64,000 nucleotides of DNA from Paraflavitalea devenefica (GCF_011759375.1 NZ_JAARML010000005.1:434001-498000), one strand, 5' to 3'; positions 34,377-44,944 are shown, numbered from the stretch's first letter. Program-made: numbers and translations. The notes: a model not told the origin generated them from the sequence alone.

Positions 34377-36297
34377 TCACCGTCCCGCCTTGTTTTAATA
34401 TTTCCCGTTCCATTTGCTTCAGGTGCATATGGGTCTGGATCAGTACAAGCTGTTCCTCGGGTGTATGTGGACGCTCCAGGTCGCGCTGGTTTTCTTCCAC
34501 CATGCGCCGGATCTTGCGTAGCTTAAGATAATTGACCGTAGAAATAACTTCTTCCCGGTAAAGGTCTTCCCGGCTGGGCAGTTTGCCGTCAAAATGTTCA
34601 CTCCAGTTAGGGCTCAGCTCATAGGCAAAGTCCATCACCGTTACTACCATCGCACTCAGTTGCTGGTCTTCATGATACAGGAAATTCTTGGGGCCGGGCT
34701 CAATACCTTCATCATACCATACTTTATAAGTATCCATCACCCGTACCAGTTCCTTATTATCAATCATGTTCTGGTCAACCGACTCTTCAAAAATAAAATC
34801 GGCCACGCGGCGGTTCTCATCCCAGGGCTTCAGACCAAATTCGAGCAGACAGCGCACCATCCCACGCTCACTCATCTCGTCCTTGTTAAACAGCGAGCCG
34901 GCCTCATCTTCCGGGATAAAGGGTGGGGGCTGGTCTTCGTAATACTGCCCGTCATCCACCGGCAGCTTACTTTCCTGCTTCATTACCTTATCGCGGATAA
35001 ACTTATTCACCAGGGTATTTAACCCGGTTTCATCAATGCGCAGCAAACTGGAGCAGCGGCGTATATAATCCTGCTGTTTCGTAAAGTCTTCTGCTTTATT
35101 CAGCTTGGCGATCGTTTCCGCGATCTGGTTTACCAATGCCGCTTTCTTATTCGTATCATCACCGGCATCCTTCATCAGGATCTCTACCTGGAACAGGATA
35201 AAATCCTTCTTATTCGCCTTCACGAAATCCTGGAACTTGGCGGCGCCTATCTTATTCACATAACTGTCGGGGTCTTCATTATCCGGTATCAATACCAGCT
35301 TTACATTCAACCCTTCTTCCAACGCAAGGTCCAAACCACGCAAGGCGGCTTTCACACCGGCTGAATCACCATCATAAATAATCGTCAGGTTCTTTGTATA
35401 CTTCTTGACCAGTCGCAACTGATCGGGCGTAAGCGAAGTACCACCGGAAGCCACTACATTTTCAATTCCCGCCTGGTGCAGGGATACTACATCAGTATAT
35501 CCTTCTACCAGCAGGCATTCATCGTTCTTGTCAATAGCCTGACGGGCGAAATAAGAGCCATACAGGATCTTACTCTTATGATAGATCTCATTCTCCGGCG
35601 TATTAATATACTTGGGTGCCCGTTCGGCTTTGCCAATAACACGGGCGCCGAATCCCAGCACCTTACCGCTTTGATTATGGATAGGGAAAATAATCCGTCC
35701 CCGGTAATTATCATAAGGCCGTTCATCACGCACCACGATCAGGCCGCTCTTTTGCAGGTACTCCTGGTTATACTGGCCAGCAATGGCTGCTTTGGCAAAA
35801 GCATCACGCTCCTGCAGGCAATACCCGATCTGGAACTTCCTGATAATCTCTTCCCGGAAACCTCTTTCCTTCAGGTAGCTCATCGCAATATCCTGTCCCT
35901 CTTCTGAATCAAATAACTTCTCTGCGAAATATTGCTGGGCAAACTGGTTGATAATATACAAACTGTCGGCAACCTGGTACTGCGCCTTCAGTTCAGGGCT
36001 CACCTCCGTTTCCTCGATCTCAACATTGTACTTATTGGCCAGCCAGCGCAGCGCTTCCACATACGAATACTTCTCAGCCTCCATCAGGAAGCTGATCGAA
36101 TTGCCGCTCTTGCCGCAGCCAAAACACTTATAGATCTCTTTTGTGGGAGAAACGGAAAACGAGGGCGACTTCTCATTGTGGAAAGGGCAGAGCCCGATAT
36201 AATTCACACCCCGCTTCTTCAGCTTCACAAAGCTGCCTACCACCTCCACTACATCTACCCGGCTTAATATCTGTTGTATCGTTTGCTGACTGATCAT
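34366..36297 (-). CDS. dnaG: DNA primase
   Basis: A 643-residue replication primase. An N-terminal CHC2 zinc finger (CPFHNEKSPSFSVSP then YKCFGCGKSG, ~38-64) is followed by the catalytic core and the TOPRIM domain with LLVEGYTDVVSLHQAG (~267) and IIYDGDSAGVKAALR (~308). The C-terminal ~200 residues form the helicase-interaction region. It converges with the CYTH gene. Confidence 0.96.
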   Translation of the reverse strand: MISQQTIQQILSRVDVVEVVGSFVKLKKRGVNYIGLCPFHNEKSPSFSVSPTKEIYKCFGCGKSGNSISFLMEAEKYSYVEALRWLANKYNVEIEETEVSPELKAQYQVADSLYIINQFAQQYFAEKLFDSEEGQDIAMSYLKERGFREEIIRKFQIGYCLQERDAFAKAAIAGQYNQEYLQKSGLIVVRDERPYDNYRGRIIFPIHNQSGKVLGFGARVIGKAERAPKYINTPENEIYHKSKILYGSYFARQAIDKNDECLLVEGYTDVVSLHQAGIENVVASGGTSLTPDQLRLVKKYTKNLTIIYDGDSAGVKAALRGLDLALEEGLNVKLVLIPDNEDPDSYVNKIGAAKFQDFVKANKKDFILFQVEILMKDAGDDTNKKAALVNQIAETIAKLNKAEDFTKQQDYIRRCSSLLRIDETGLNTLVNKFIRDKVMKQESKLPVDDGQYYEDQPPPFIPEDEAGSLFNKDEMSERGMVRCLLEFGLKPWDENRRVADFIFEESVDQNMIDNKELVRVMDTYKVWYDEGIEPGPKNFLYHEDQQLSAMVVTVMDFAYELSPNWSEHFDGKLPSREDLYREEVISTVNYLKLRKIRRMVEENQRDLERPHTPEEQLVLIQTHMHLKQMEREILKQGGTVIMK

Positions 36298-36523
36298 TGG
36301 TTCACACTGTAAAAGGTCAAATTTAAAGGCGGTAAAAGGAAATTGCAGAACTATTTTTCCACCTTGATAAACAATTACTTAGAATTCGCCAGGGGCCTGC
36401 CTTACGGCTTTCAATAATGGGTTTCCCTTATCCGGTATGGTTCTTTTTTACCATGTGTCTCAAATGAGCTAATTTGCATATATATCCAGTATCTCCGCAA
36501 AATCCTGTCTATTATTAAAATCC

Positions 36524-37846
36524 ATGCGTATGAAAGTGAATACTACCCTTAAGAATATGCTATGCCTTCCCAGGGCAGCATGGTGTTTCTTTATATGCAT
36601 TTTACTTTTATCACCGTTTCTTACAAAAGCCCAGGGCCGCGTGCTCATCAATGAATACCTTCCCTGGCCTAACAATACCTGTGGCACCACGGCAGAATTT
36701 ATCGAACTCTATAACTTCGGACCCGGTCCTGCAAATATCGGTGGTTATATCATCACTGATGGCGATTATGCAGTTACCATTCCCGCCAATACCATCATAC
36801 TGCCGGGTGAATTCTTCGTACTGGCCGGGCAGGATATCATTCCCCAGAACTGTGGCAATGATCTCCGGAATGTTACGGTGAACCTTAACTGGAATACCTG
36901 TGGTTGTACCAGTGCACCTATACCCACTACAGGCGACGGCTTCATAACAGATGGAGGCGGCAGCAACGAACAGGTAGTGCTGCTCGATTCCAATCTGAAG
37001 ATCATAGATGCCATAGCCCGGGGTACTTCTGTGGAGTCTTCTTCATCCATAACCACCTCCACAGCAGGCGGACAATTCACTGCCCGTACTTTTGACCTCG
37101 ATAACATGGGCATTCAGTACGAAACCATCGGGGAGTCTGTAGGCCGGGGCAATAGCCTGGCCCGGAAAATTGATGGTGGCTGTGGCTGGATAAAAGACAC
37201 GCAGGAAAGTGCCGGCGATATTAACAATACAACCGGGCTTGTATTGGATTGGAATGCTTCTTTTTCTTTTACAAAAGCAGCTACCTGTAACAGTACGGGT
37301 GGTATATCCATAGCTGTTTCCAATGCCTTATTATTTCCCATGCACTACACACTGGGAAAAGATGCAGATGGTAATTTTCTATACGACTTCAACGACAACT
37401 ACCTGTATGGTACGGATAGCACAGCACCTGATATGCAGCTATCAAACCTGGATTCCGGGAGGTACCGGTTAATCATGGAAAGCAGCCTCGGTTGTGATGT
37501 CACCATGTTCGATTTCTCTATCCTGGGATGTTCGGCACTCATACTTAACCAGCTCTCCAGGAATGCAGGAGCAACACGCAATAACAACAATACCATCATT
37601 CGCATCGCAGAAAATCCTTTTGCAGATCAATACACTCTATTAATACAGGCACCTGCAAAAAACAGGATGCAGCTAATGGCGTACGACCAACTAGGTCGTC
37701 TGGCATTCACCCAAATAATCAACGTGATGCAAGGCAATAACAGCATCAGGCTCACGGCACACCGAATGCAGCCGGGCATTTATATCCTGCAGTTCCGGGA
37801 CCAGGAAGGAAGACTGGTGCAAGCCATTAAAGGCATGAAACGATAA
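36524..37846 (+). CDS. Secreted lamin-tail-domain protein, probable type IX secretion substrate
   Basis: A 440-residue exported protein. After the signal peptide (cleavage near PFLTKAQG) a lamin-tail domain runs over residues ~38-200, with LINEYLPWPNN, AEFIELYNFG, IGGYIITDG and LPGEFFVLAGQ. The C-terminal ~80 residues look like a type IX sorting domain: IRIAENPFADQYTL, LMAYDQLGRL and MQPGIYILQF. It is probably anchored or released at the cell surface. The signal peptide is long, and a start at the second Met (residue 3) is equally possible. Confidence 0.85.
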   Translation: MRMKVNTTLKNMLCLPRAAWCFFICILLLSPFLTKAQGRVLINEYLPWPNNTCGTTAEFIELYNFGPGPANIGGYIITDGDYAVTIPANTIILPGEFFVLAGQDIIPQNCGNDLRNVTVNLNWNTCGCTSAPIPTTGDGFITDGGGSNEQVVLLDSNLKIIDAIARGTSVESSSSITTSTAGGQFTARTFDLDNMGIQYETIGESVGRGNSLARKIDGGCGWIKDTQESAGDINNTTGLVLDWNASFSFTKAATCNSTGGISIAVSNALLFPMHYTLGKDADGNFLYDFNDNYLYGTDSTAPDMQLSNLDSGRYRLIMESSLGCDVTMFDFSILGCSALILNQLSRNAGATRNNNNTIIRIAENPFADQYTLLIQAPAKNRMQLMAYDQLGRLAFTQIINVMQGNNSIRLTAHRMQPGIYILQFRDQEGRLVQAIKGMKR

Positions 37847-38087
37847 GAACACCACTTCGGTGGGTGTATACCTATTTACGAAAAAAAAACAACATAGCCT
37901 AAAAAAAGGCGGTAAGTTTTCCCCGCTATTACGCACGGTTGGATAAAAATCCCCGTAAGTTCCATCCTGATCCTGAATTTTAACGACGCTGTTTCCTCAA
38001 ATCTTCCTAAATTAGGACCAGAACAGCAAATCAGTCTATCAATCGCGTTCTTCAGTTCTTTTATTTCTTCACCTAAATTTTTCTCCC

Positions 38088-38459
38088 ATGGTTACTACAG
38101 ACGTAGCACAGCTCTCAAGAGAATGTAATGCCTGGCGGGAGACATTACGTTCCTATCGCGACGAATTTGGCCAACTCCGGCAGCGCCTCATAGACGTAGC
38201 CGCCAGTCAGACAACAAAAGAAGACCTGCTCGAAGTAGAGCACCTGGACAATCAGCTTCACATCCAGCTCATCAACATCCACGACCTCAAGCACGCCATC
38301 AAATCCCACACCCGGAAGATCGACTTCGAAACCGCCAAAGGCCAGATCAATGACGACGTAGCGGCCACCCACGAAAACCTCTTTGACGAATACCAGCACC
38401 TTGAACACACCCTACAGGAAGTAAAACAGGAATTTCGCAACTTCGTAAACCGAACGTGA
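38088..38459 (+). CDS. Small coiled-coil protein of unknown function
   Basis: A 123-residue, highly charged, almost wholly helical protein with heptad-like spacing across its length. It lacks a signal peptide and cysteines other than Cys13. It lies ~167 bp before the EF-G paralogue gene on the same strand, and the gap shows no terminator, so they might be co-transcribed. I do not recognise a family. Confidence 0.75.
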   Translation: MVTTDVAQLSRECNAWRETLRSYRDEFGQLRQRLIDVAASQTTKEDLLEVEHLDNQLHIQLINIHDLKHAIKSHTRKIDFETAKGQINDDVAATHENLFDEYQHLEHTLQEVKQEFRNFVNRT

Positions 38460-38625
38460 TACTGCCCGCATAAAGGGCTCCATAAATAATTTTAATGTAG
38501 CGGCATTATAGCATGACCGTTTACATTGACAGCTACTTACGTCATTGTAACCACAAAGACGTAACAACTTACTATCCCCATAATTCGGCGCCAAATAATT
38601 TCCATCACCATTAAAATCGTTTGCT

Positions 38626-40743
38626 ATGCCGGAATTCGATACTTCACACGTAAAAAACATTGTCTTGCTGGGCCATGCCGGCGCCGGTAAGACCACGTTG
38701 GCGGAATGCATGCTCTTTGAAGCCGGACTCATTAACCGCCGCGGTTCCGTCCAGGAACGCAACACCGTCTCCGATTACCACGAATTGGAACAGGAAAGGG
38801 GGAACTCCATCTTCTCTACCTTGCTCCACACCAAATGGCGGGGTTATAAGATCAACATCATAGACACACCGGGTTATGACGACTTTGCCGGCGAAGTGGT
38901 ATCAGCACTCCGCGTGGCAGATACCGGCGTCATGTTGCTCAACGCCGTTATGGGGGTAGAAGTGGGTACAGACATTATATGGGATTACACCGAACAGTTT
39001 AAAACGCCCATGATCTTTGCCGTCAACAAACTGGATGATGACAATGCCGACTTTGACAGCACCGTACTGGAAGCAAAAAATCACTTTGGCAACAAAGTGG
39101 TCGTAGTACAATACCCGCAACAACAAGGCGCTGGCTTCCATGCCATCATAGATGTGTTGCGCATGACCATGTACAAATTCCGTGATGCCGGTGGCAAACC
39201 GGAAAAATTACCGATACCGGAAGAAGAAAAAGCCAGGGCGGAAGAACTGCACCGCGAACTGGTAGAAGCAGTGGCCGGTAACGATGAAGCCCTCATGGAA
39301 AAATACTTTGACAAAGGCGAGCTCGATGAAGATGAAATGAAAGAAGGACTGAAAAAGGCCATGATCAACCACGACCTCTTTCCTTTATTCTGCCTCTCCG
39401 CCGAACGCAATATGGGCAGCGGCCGCCTCATGGGATTCATAGACAACGTTTGCCCCAGTGCCAATGAACGCGCCAGCTCTGCGAAACTTGCAGCTTCGCA
39501 GGAAGGGCCTGCTTGTCTTTTCATTTACAAAACCATATCAGAGCCCCACGTAGGCGATCTCTCTTTCTTCAAAGTTTATTCAGGCACCGTTAAAAGTGGT
39601 ATGGAACTCGTGAATGAAACAACGGGCGTTACTGAAAAGCTCAACCAGTTATTTGTAGTGGAAGGCAACAAGCGCATCAATGTAAATGAACTGGTAGCGG
39701 GCGACATTGGAGCCACACTCAAACTGAAAAATACACACGTCAACAATACCCTGCACGAAAAAGGGAAAAACATAGAACTGGAACCCATCGTATTTCCTAC
39801 GTCCAACATGAGCATGGCCATTGAATCGATCAAAAAAGGGGAGGAGGAAAAACTATCCCTGGCACTGCACCAGTTGCCGGAAGAAGATCCTACCATACGG
39901 GTGGAATTCTCCCAGGAACTCAAGCAAACCATCATTCATTGCCTGGGCGAGCTGCACCTCACCATCATTAAGTGGAGAATAGAGCACCTGCATGGGGTGG
40001 AAGTAAAATTTACTAAACCACGCATACCCTACCGGGAAACCATCCGCCGCATGGCCGAATCCAACTACCGCCACAAAAAACAATCAGGCGGCAATGGCCA
40101 GTTTGGCGAAGTATTCATGCGCATAGAACCCTGGTATGAAGGGATGCCCGATCCAAAAGGATTAAACGTGCGGGGAAGGGAAGAGTACCCTCTCGATTGG
40201 GGCGGAAAGCTCGTCTATTACAACTGTATCGTAGGAGGCGCTATTGACACCCGCTTCCTGCCCTCCATCTTAAAAGGCGTCATGGAAAAAATGCAGGAAG
40301 GGCCGCAAACAGGCTCCTTCGTACGCGATGTGCGGGTATCAATCTATGACGGCAAAATGCACCCGGTCGATTCCAATGACATCTCCTTCAAGATCGCCGG
40401 CCTTATGGCCTTCAAACAGGCTTTTGCGCAGGCAGATCCCCAGATACTTGAACCGATCTATCATGTGGAGGTACTATGCCCGGACGACCTTACCGGTTCC
40501 GTTATCGGCGACCTCCAGACACGCCGGGCCATTGTAGAAGGCATGGAAACAGAAGGACATTTCACCAAAATACTGGCCAAAGTACCGCTTGCCGAAATGC
40601 ATGACTATTCCTCCTCCCTGCGTTCCATCACCCAGGGAAGGGCCAAATTTTCCATGCAATTTGATGACTACGCCGCCGTGCCTGCAGAAATACAGAAAAA
40701 GCTGCAGGATGACTACCATAGACTTGCCAAAGAGGAAGTATAA
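38626..40743 (+). CDS. Elongation factor G paralogue with altered GTPase motifs
   Basis: A 705-residue translation factor with the full five-domain EF-G layout. G1 is GHAGAGKTT (~16) and G4 NKLD (~134). G2 reads RGNSI (~58) where EF-G has RGITI, and G3 reads DTPGYDDF (~80) where EF-G has DTPGHVDF, so the catalytic histidine is tyrosine (Tyr84). Domain IV (GGNGQFGEV, ~490) and domain V are complete. It is probably not the housekeeping EF-G; a paralogue with slow or no GTP hydrolysis, like EF-G2 of Bacteroides, fits better. Upstream is a coiled-coil gene; strong hairpins follow. Confidence 0.9.
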   Translation: MPEFDTSHVKNIVLLGHAGAGKTTLAECMLFEAGLINRRGSVQERNTVSDYHELEQERGNSIFSTLLHTKWRGYKINIIDTPGYDDFAGEVVSALRVADTGVMLLNAVMGVEVGTDIIWDYTEQFKTPMIFAVNKLDDDNADFDSTVLEAKNHFGNKVVVVQYPQQQGAGFHAIIDVLRMTMYKFRDAGGKPEKLPIPEEEKARAEELHRELVEAVAGNDEALMEKYFDKGELDEDEMKEGLKKAMINHDLFPLFCLSAERNMGSGRLMGFIDNVCPSANERASSAKLAASQEGPACLFIYKTISEPHVGDLSFFKVYSGTVKSGMELVNETTGVTEKLNQLFVVEGNKRINVNELVAGDIGATLKLKNTHVNNTLHEKGKNIELEPIVFPTSNMSMAIESIKKGEEEKLSLALHQLPEEDPTIRVEFSQELKQTIIHCLGELHLTIIKWRIEHLHGVEVKFTKPRIPYRETIRRMAESNYRHKKQSGGNGQFGEVFMRIEPWYEGMPDPKGLNVRGREEYPLDWGGKLVYYNCIVGGAIDTRFLPSILKGVMEKMQEGPQTGSFVRDVRVSIYDGKMHPVDSNDISFKIAGLMAFKQAFAQADPQILEPIYHVEVLCPDDLTGSVIGDLQTRRAIVEGMETEGHFTKILAKVPLAEMHDYSSSLRSITQGRAKFSMQFDDYAAVPAEIQKKLQDDYHRLAKEEV

Positions 40744-40758
40744 AAAGTCGGCCACCCA

Positions 40759-40840
40759 TTCATTCAGTGCTTACTGAATGAAGTGCTTACCAGTGTACAG
40801 CATGCAGGTTATTTGCTAAATGCAGGTAGCCTGCATTTTT
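40759..40840 (+). terminator. Double hairpin terminator after EF-G paralogue
   Basis: Two perfect hairpins follow the gene: TTCATTCAGT/ACTGAATGAA with a 4-base loop (40759-40782) and AAATGCAGG/CCTGCATTT with a 3-base loop (40818-40838). The second is followed by a T run. Confidence 0.88.
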
Positions 40841-40947
40841 TTGTTAAAGAGATGCTAAATTATTTCCTCCGAAAGGATGTATCCTGGTTGTCGTCTAATC
40901 CTAACCAAAAGATAGACAACCCATTATTGAATAACTGTTACCTCTTA

Positions 40948-43512
40948 ATGAAAAAGACCGGAAGTTTATTAGCCATTGCTTGTTTTGTGATCAACGCTTA
41001 TGCACAGGAAAATGGCCCGCCCGCTGGTGAACACAGCCGCCAGGCCGCAGGCCGTTTATATGGAAGGATAGTAGATAGCAAAACCAACAAGGGCGTAGAA
41101 GCAGCTTCCGTACGCTTGTTTATCATTGTAAAAGACATTACCGGACAAAATAAAGACAGCCTGGCCGGTGGCATGCTCTCTAAACCAAACGGCGACTTCA
41201 GCATAGAGAACCTGTCTGTTAAAGGCAACTATCGCCTCAGCATATCAGCCATTGGATTTAAGGAAATAGACCAGCAGATCGCTTTTCGTAAAGCAGGGGG
41301 AGGCCTCGTTGAACAGGACCTGGGCAATATCAAACTGGAACAGGATGCCAGCACGCTCGATGTGGTAACAGTTACCGGTCAGAAACCCGCCCTGCAAATG
41401 GGCATTGACCGTAAATTCTTTGATGTAGACAAAAGCTTGACTGCTGCCGGTGGTACAGCCCTGGATGTCATGAAGAACATTCCTTCTGTGAGTGTGGATG
41501 TGGATGGCAATGTAACCCTGCGCAACAGTACGCCACAGGTATTCGTAGATGGACGCCCCACCATCCTCACCCTCGATCAGATCCCTGCTGATAACATTGA
41601 AAGGGTAGAGCTCATCACCAATCCCTCTGCTAAATTCGACGCTGCCAGTACAGGAGGCGTTATCAACGTCATCTTAAAGAAGAATAAAAAGCTTGGTCTC
41701 AATGGCCTTGCTTCTGTAGGCGCCGGTTATCCGGATATCCTCAACGGCAACCTCACGCTCAACCTGCGGCAGAATAAATTCAACTTCTTTGTCAGCGGCA
41801 ACTACAACCAGTCAGGAGGCATTGCTAAAAGCAAAGCCTACCGACTCAACAGGAAAGCAGGGGAACCACAGGACTACTTTAACCAGTCCTCTTCTTCCGA
41901 CCGCCTCCGGAAATTCGGCTCCATACGTTTTGGGGTTGATTACTTCCTCGATAACCGCAACACCATTACCCTTTCCCAGAACTTTGTAAGCGGCAACAAT
42001 AGCAACCATGAAAAACAGGACCAGCAATACCGTGACCTCAGCAATACCTTAACGCAATACGGCATCCGTACCTCCGATAGCAGGGGCAACTTCAACAGAA
42101 GCAGCACACAGCTCTTATACAAACACAAATTTGCAGAGGCCGGTAAAGAATTGAATGCCGACATTAACTACAATACAGGCAGTGGCGGCGACAGGTCAAA
42201 CATCATCAATAGTTATTTCAATCCCGATGGCACACCTGCTACTGATCCCAATGTCGTGCGCAACAGTGGCTCCAACGACAACGACCAACTCACTGTACAG
42301 GTGGATTTTACAGATCCCAAAGGAGAACATACCAAACTGGAAACGGGCGTACGTGCCTTTATCAACAACTACCGCAGCGTTTTCAACGCCGTCTCCGTAG
42401 CCAATGGCGCAGAAACCAAACTGCCATTGAGCAATAACTACAAATACCGCCAGATAGTCAATGCGGCCTACATTACTTACAGCAGTAAATTGGGTAATAT
42501 CGGGTACCAGCTTGGTTTACGGGCAGAGCAATCCAAATTTGACGGAGAGCTTATTGATAGCGCCAAAAAGTTTGGATATGACTATCCCGATAAGATTGAC
42601 AACCTTTTTGATGCCTTATTCCCCAGCATCTTTTTGACCAAGGCATTAAGTGAAAGTGAAGAGATCCAGGTAAACTATACCCGTCGTATACGCCGTCCCG
42701 ACTTCTGGAACCTCAATCCCTTTGTGGATATCAACGATCCGGTCAACCTGCGCCAGGGCAATCCCAACTTAAGGCCCGAATTCACCAACTCATTTGAGTT
42801 CAACTACAACAAATCATACAGCTCCGGCAGCTTCCTCGGTGTTATATACTTCCGTAATTCGCAGGGTGAAATAACCCAGTTCAGCGACACCATTACCGCA
42901 GCGCAATATGAGCAGCTCAACAATGCAGCAGTAGATCCCAATGCCATCCTCAACACCTTTATCAACGCCAATACAGAAAATGAGTGGGGGAGTGAACTGA
43001 CACTGCAGCAAAAAATAGGCAAGCACTTCGACTTTACGCCTACCATCAACCTGCAGTATACCAAAGTAAATGCGAAGCTGGAAAAAGTGGACCTGAGTAA
43101 TGAAGGGTTCAACTGGGAAGCCAAGCTCATTGCCAACTACCGGATAAGCAGCAAATCCAAAATACTGGACAAGCTCAGCTTACAGGCCATAGGTGAATAT
43201 GAATCGCCGGAGATACTGCCGCAGGGAAAACGGAAAAATCAATACAGTGTAGATGCGGCCTTGCGCAAAGACTTCCTCAAAGGCAACAAGGGTACCCTTA
43301 CCTTCAGTGTCAATGACGTCTTCAACACCAACCGCTGGGGCACCATCTATGATACGGAGAACTTTTACCAGGATTCCTATCGTCGCCGCAACGTGCGCAA
43401 CTTCCGTGTCACCTTCACCTATAAATTTGGCAAGTCAGACTTCAACCTCTTCAAACGAAACAACCGCAATGGCGAAGATAGGAACGACGATGACGGTGGG
43501 GATCGCAGTTAA
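40948..43512 (+). CDS. TonB-type outer-membrane receptor (OMP_b-brl_3-like)
   Basis: An 854-residue outer-membrane protein starting MKKTGSLLAIACFVINAYAQ (signal peptide). The upstream in-frame extension runs through the terminator hairpin and is rejected. A carboxypeptidase-like domain (~36-120, GRLYGRIVDSKTNKGVEAAS) precedes a plug (VTVTGQKPALQMGIDRKFF to GGVINVILKK) and a 22-strand-type barrel ending in an asparagine/aspartate-rich tail. No SusD partner is next to it, so the ligand is unknown. Confidence 0.88.
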   Translation: MKKTGSLLAIACFVINAYAQENGPPAGEHSRQAAGRLYGRIVDSKTNKGVEAASVRLFIIVKDITGQNKDSLAGGMLSKPNGDFSIENLSVKGNYRLSISAIGFKEIDQQIAFRKAGGGLVEQDLGNIKLEQDASTLDVVTVTGQKPALQMGIDRKFFDVDKSLTAAGGTALDVMKNIPSVSVDVDGNVTLRNSTPQVFVDGRPTILTLDQIPADNIERVELITNPSAKFDAASTGGVINVILKKNKKLGLNGLASVGAGYPDILNGNLTLNLRQNKFNFFVSGNYNQSGGIAKSKAYRLNRKAGEPQDYFNQSSSSDRLRKFGSIRFGVDYFLDNRNTITLSQNFVSGNNSNHEKQDQQYRDLSNTLTQYGIRTSDSRGNFNRSSTQLLYKHKFAEAGKELNADINYNTGSGGDRSNIINSYFNPDGTPATDPNVVRNSGSNDNDQLTVQVDFTDPKGEHTKLETGVRAFINNYRSVFNAVSVANGAETKLPLSNNYKYRQIVNAAYITYSSKLGNIGYQLGLRAEQSKFDGELIDSAKKFGYDYPDKIDNLFDALFPSIFLTKALSESEEIQVNYTRRIRRPDFWNLNPFVDINDPVNLRQGNPNLRPEFTNSFEFNYNKSYSSGSFLGVIYFRNSQGEITQFSDTITAAQYEQLNNAAVDPNAILNTFINANTENEWGSELTLQQKIGKHFDFTPTINLQYTKVNAKLEKVDLSNEGFNWEAKLIANYRISSKSKILDKLSLQAIGEYESPEILPQGKRKNQYSVDAALRKDFLKGNKGTLTFSVNDVFNTNRWGTIYDTENFYQDSYRRRNVRNFRVTFTYKFGKSDFNLFKRNNRNGEDRNDDDGGDRS

Positions 43513-43514
43513 TA

Positions 43515-44786
43515 TTACTGCACGAAATCCACATACATATACTTAAAATTGATCACCAGCTCCCTGAACTTTGATAGCACATCCTGGCCGAGATTGCCAT
43601 AATAAAACTTATCCTTCGCATCCGTGCTGGTTGTCTTTACATCAAGATTGGCAAGGGAAAGGGATTGTCCGCCAACCTTGAAAACCGTGGCGGGAATACG
43701 CCAGGCTTTTGAAGTGCTATAACCACCTGCACCGCCTTGTTGCATATCATACACTTTGCCGGTAGTCTCAATAGTGGTCTTATATTGATGATAGAAAGGC
43801 TGATTGAGATCTGTTTGCTGGGCGCCTGTATCAAAAGTGAAGGCCAGCGTATCTTCATTAACGCCAACCTGGATTACGGGTGTCAGCTCATCCATACCAA
43901 AATTACGGATCGCTTTATCGGTAGCGTATTGCGGCACGGTAATAAAGCCGCCCTTGTCAATACGGACTTCCTGTAATTGTTCAATCACCGGGAAACCAAT
44001 AATACCATTGATCTTATAAGCGCCGCCGGCAAAAGACAGGGCACTGTCCGGGAACACAATAAACACCACATTATTCACTTCCACATCACCCATGCGCAAC
44101 GTTTTGGCAATACCCAGGTCGGCATCTACCTCAATACCGGTAATAGCCCGCACCTTATAAGTGATATGCAACAGGTCCAGCCCCGCCTTAGCAGCATAAC
44201 TTTCCGTGATCACCGACAGGTTGGCGCCTGTATCAAATACAAAATCATATGTGTTATTTCCGAACTGTACAGGTACATTGATCAGCCGGGCCATGTCGCG
44301 CTTATAGGCAATACGGCTGTCCTTACGCACCTGGGTACGCTGTGCCGGGGTCTTTTGCAATCCTTTCCAGATAATATCCGAATTCACCACGTCCCTTTTT
44401 TCTTCGGGCGTAAGTGTATGTCCATATTTAGCGAGCAACAGCTCACTGGCTATATGCGCCTCCCTGTATTCATACAGCTTTACATGGTTGTCAACCTTTT
44501 TTCCCAATAACCTGCTCAACTCTTTATCAGAGAGCTGTTTACTGTACTTATGCAGCAATACATCAATGTCCTTGTTGGAGGCCCGAAGCTCATGGAAGAA
44601 ATTATGTACAAAAGCCTGGTAATACAATTGGCGATGTACCGGTAATGCATCTTGCCCCGGAGAATTCAGCGCCTGCCGCAGTTGGAAATAATGCCGCCGT
44701 TCCAGCAGACTGTCCAATGGTGCATGGTTTTCAGCATGCAGTGCATAAGTCACAAACAATACGACTACAACAATAAAGATCCTCAT
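43515..44786 (-). CDS. Exported aspartic protease with two retropepsin-like domains
   Basis: A 423-residue protein with a signal peptide (cleavage near YALHAENH). After an N-terminal helical region (~20-150) come two DTGA motifs: FDTGANLSVI (~188) and FDTGAQQTDL (~319). Each is followed by hydrophobic strands, so one chain can supply both catalytic aspartates, as in pepsins. The second half ends GNLGQDVLSKFRELVINF, the usual Gly-Asp-Leu flank of the family. It probably acts in the periplasm; target unknown. It converges with the receptor gene at a gap of two bases. Confidence 0.85.
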   Translation of the reverse strand: MRIFIVVVVLFVTYALHAENHAPLDSLLERRHYFQLRQALNSPGQDALPVHRQLYYQAFVHNFFHELRASNKDIDVLLHKYSKQLSDKELSRLLGKKVDNHVKLYEYREAHIASELLLAKYGHTLTPEEKRDVVNSDIIWKGLQKTPAQRTQVRKDSRIAYKRDMARLINVPVQFGNNTYDFVFDTGANLSVITESYAAKAGLDLLHITYKVRAITGIEVDADLGIAKTLRMGDVEVNNVVFIVFPDSALSFAGGAYKINGIIGFPVIEQLQEVRIDKGGFITVPQYATDKAIRNFGMDELTPVIQVGVNEDTLAFTFDTGAQQTDLNQPFYHQYKTTIETTGKVYDMQQGGAGGYSTSKAWRIPATVFKVGGQSLSLANLDVKTTSTDAKDKFYYGNLGQDVLSKFRELVINFKYMYVDFVQ

Positions 44787-44918
44787 AAATAAAGCTTATT
44801 CAGGTTTGCAAAGTAGTAGCAATGCGGCAGGTAATATTAGTTAAGGATATGTGAATTGCTAAAAAAGGGCAATGAGTTGTGTTTCCGCAATTCGTAATCA
44901 TTCGTGTAATTCGTGTTT

Positions 44919-44926
44919 TATCTTTG
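44919..44926 (+). promoter_or_regulatory. -7 box upstream of nitroreductase gene
   Basis: TATCTTTG fits TAnnTTTG and lies 18 bp before the ATG at 44945, supporting that start over an upstream in-frame ATG at 44879. Confidence 0.55.
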
Positions 44927-44944
44927 CAGTCCAAATCACTAATA

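Noticed and set aside
40783..40947. N-terminal extension of the TonB-type receptor
   Set aside because: It crosses a terminator hairpin, and the signal peptide begins at 40948.
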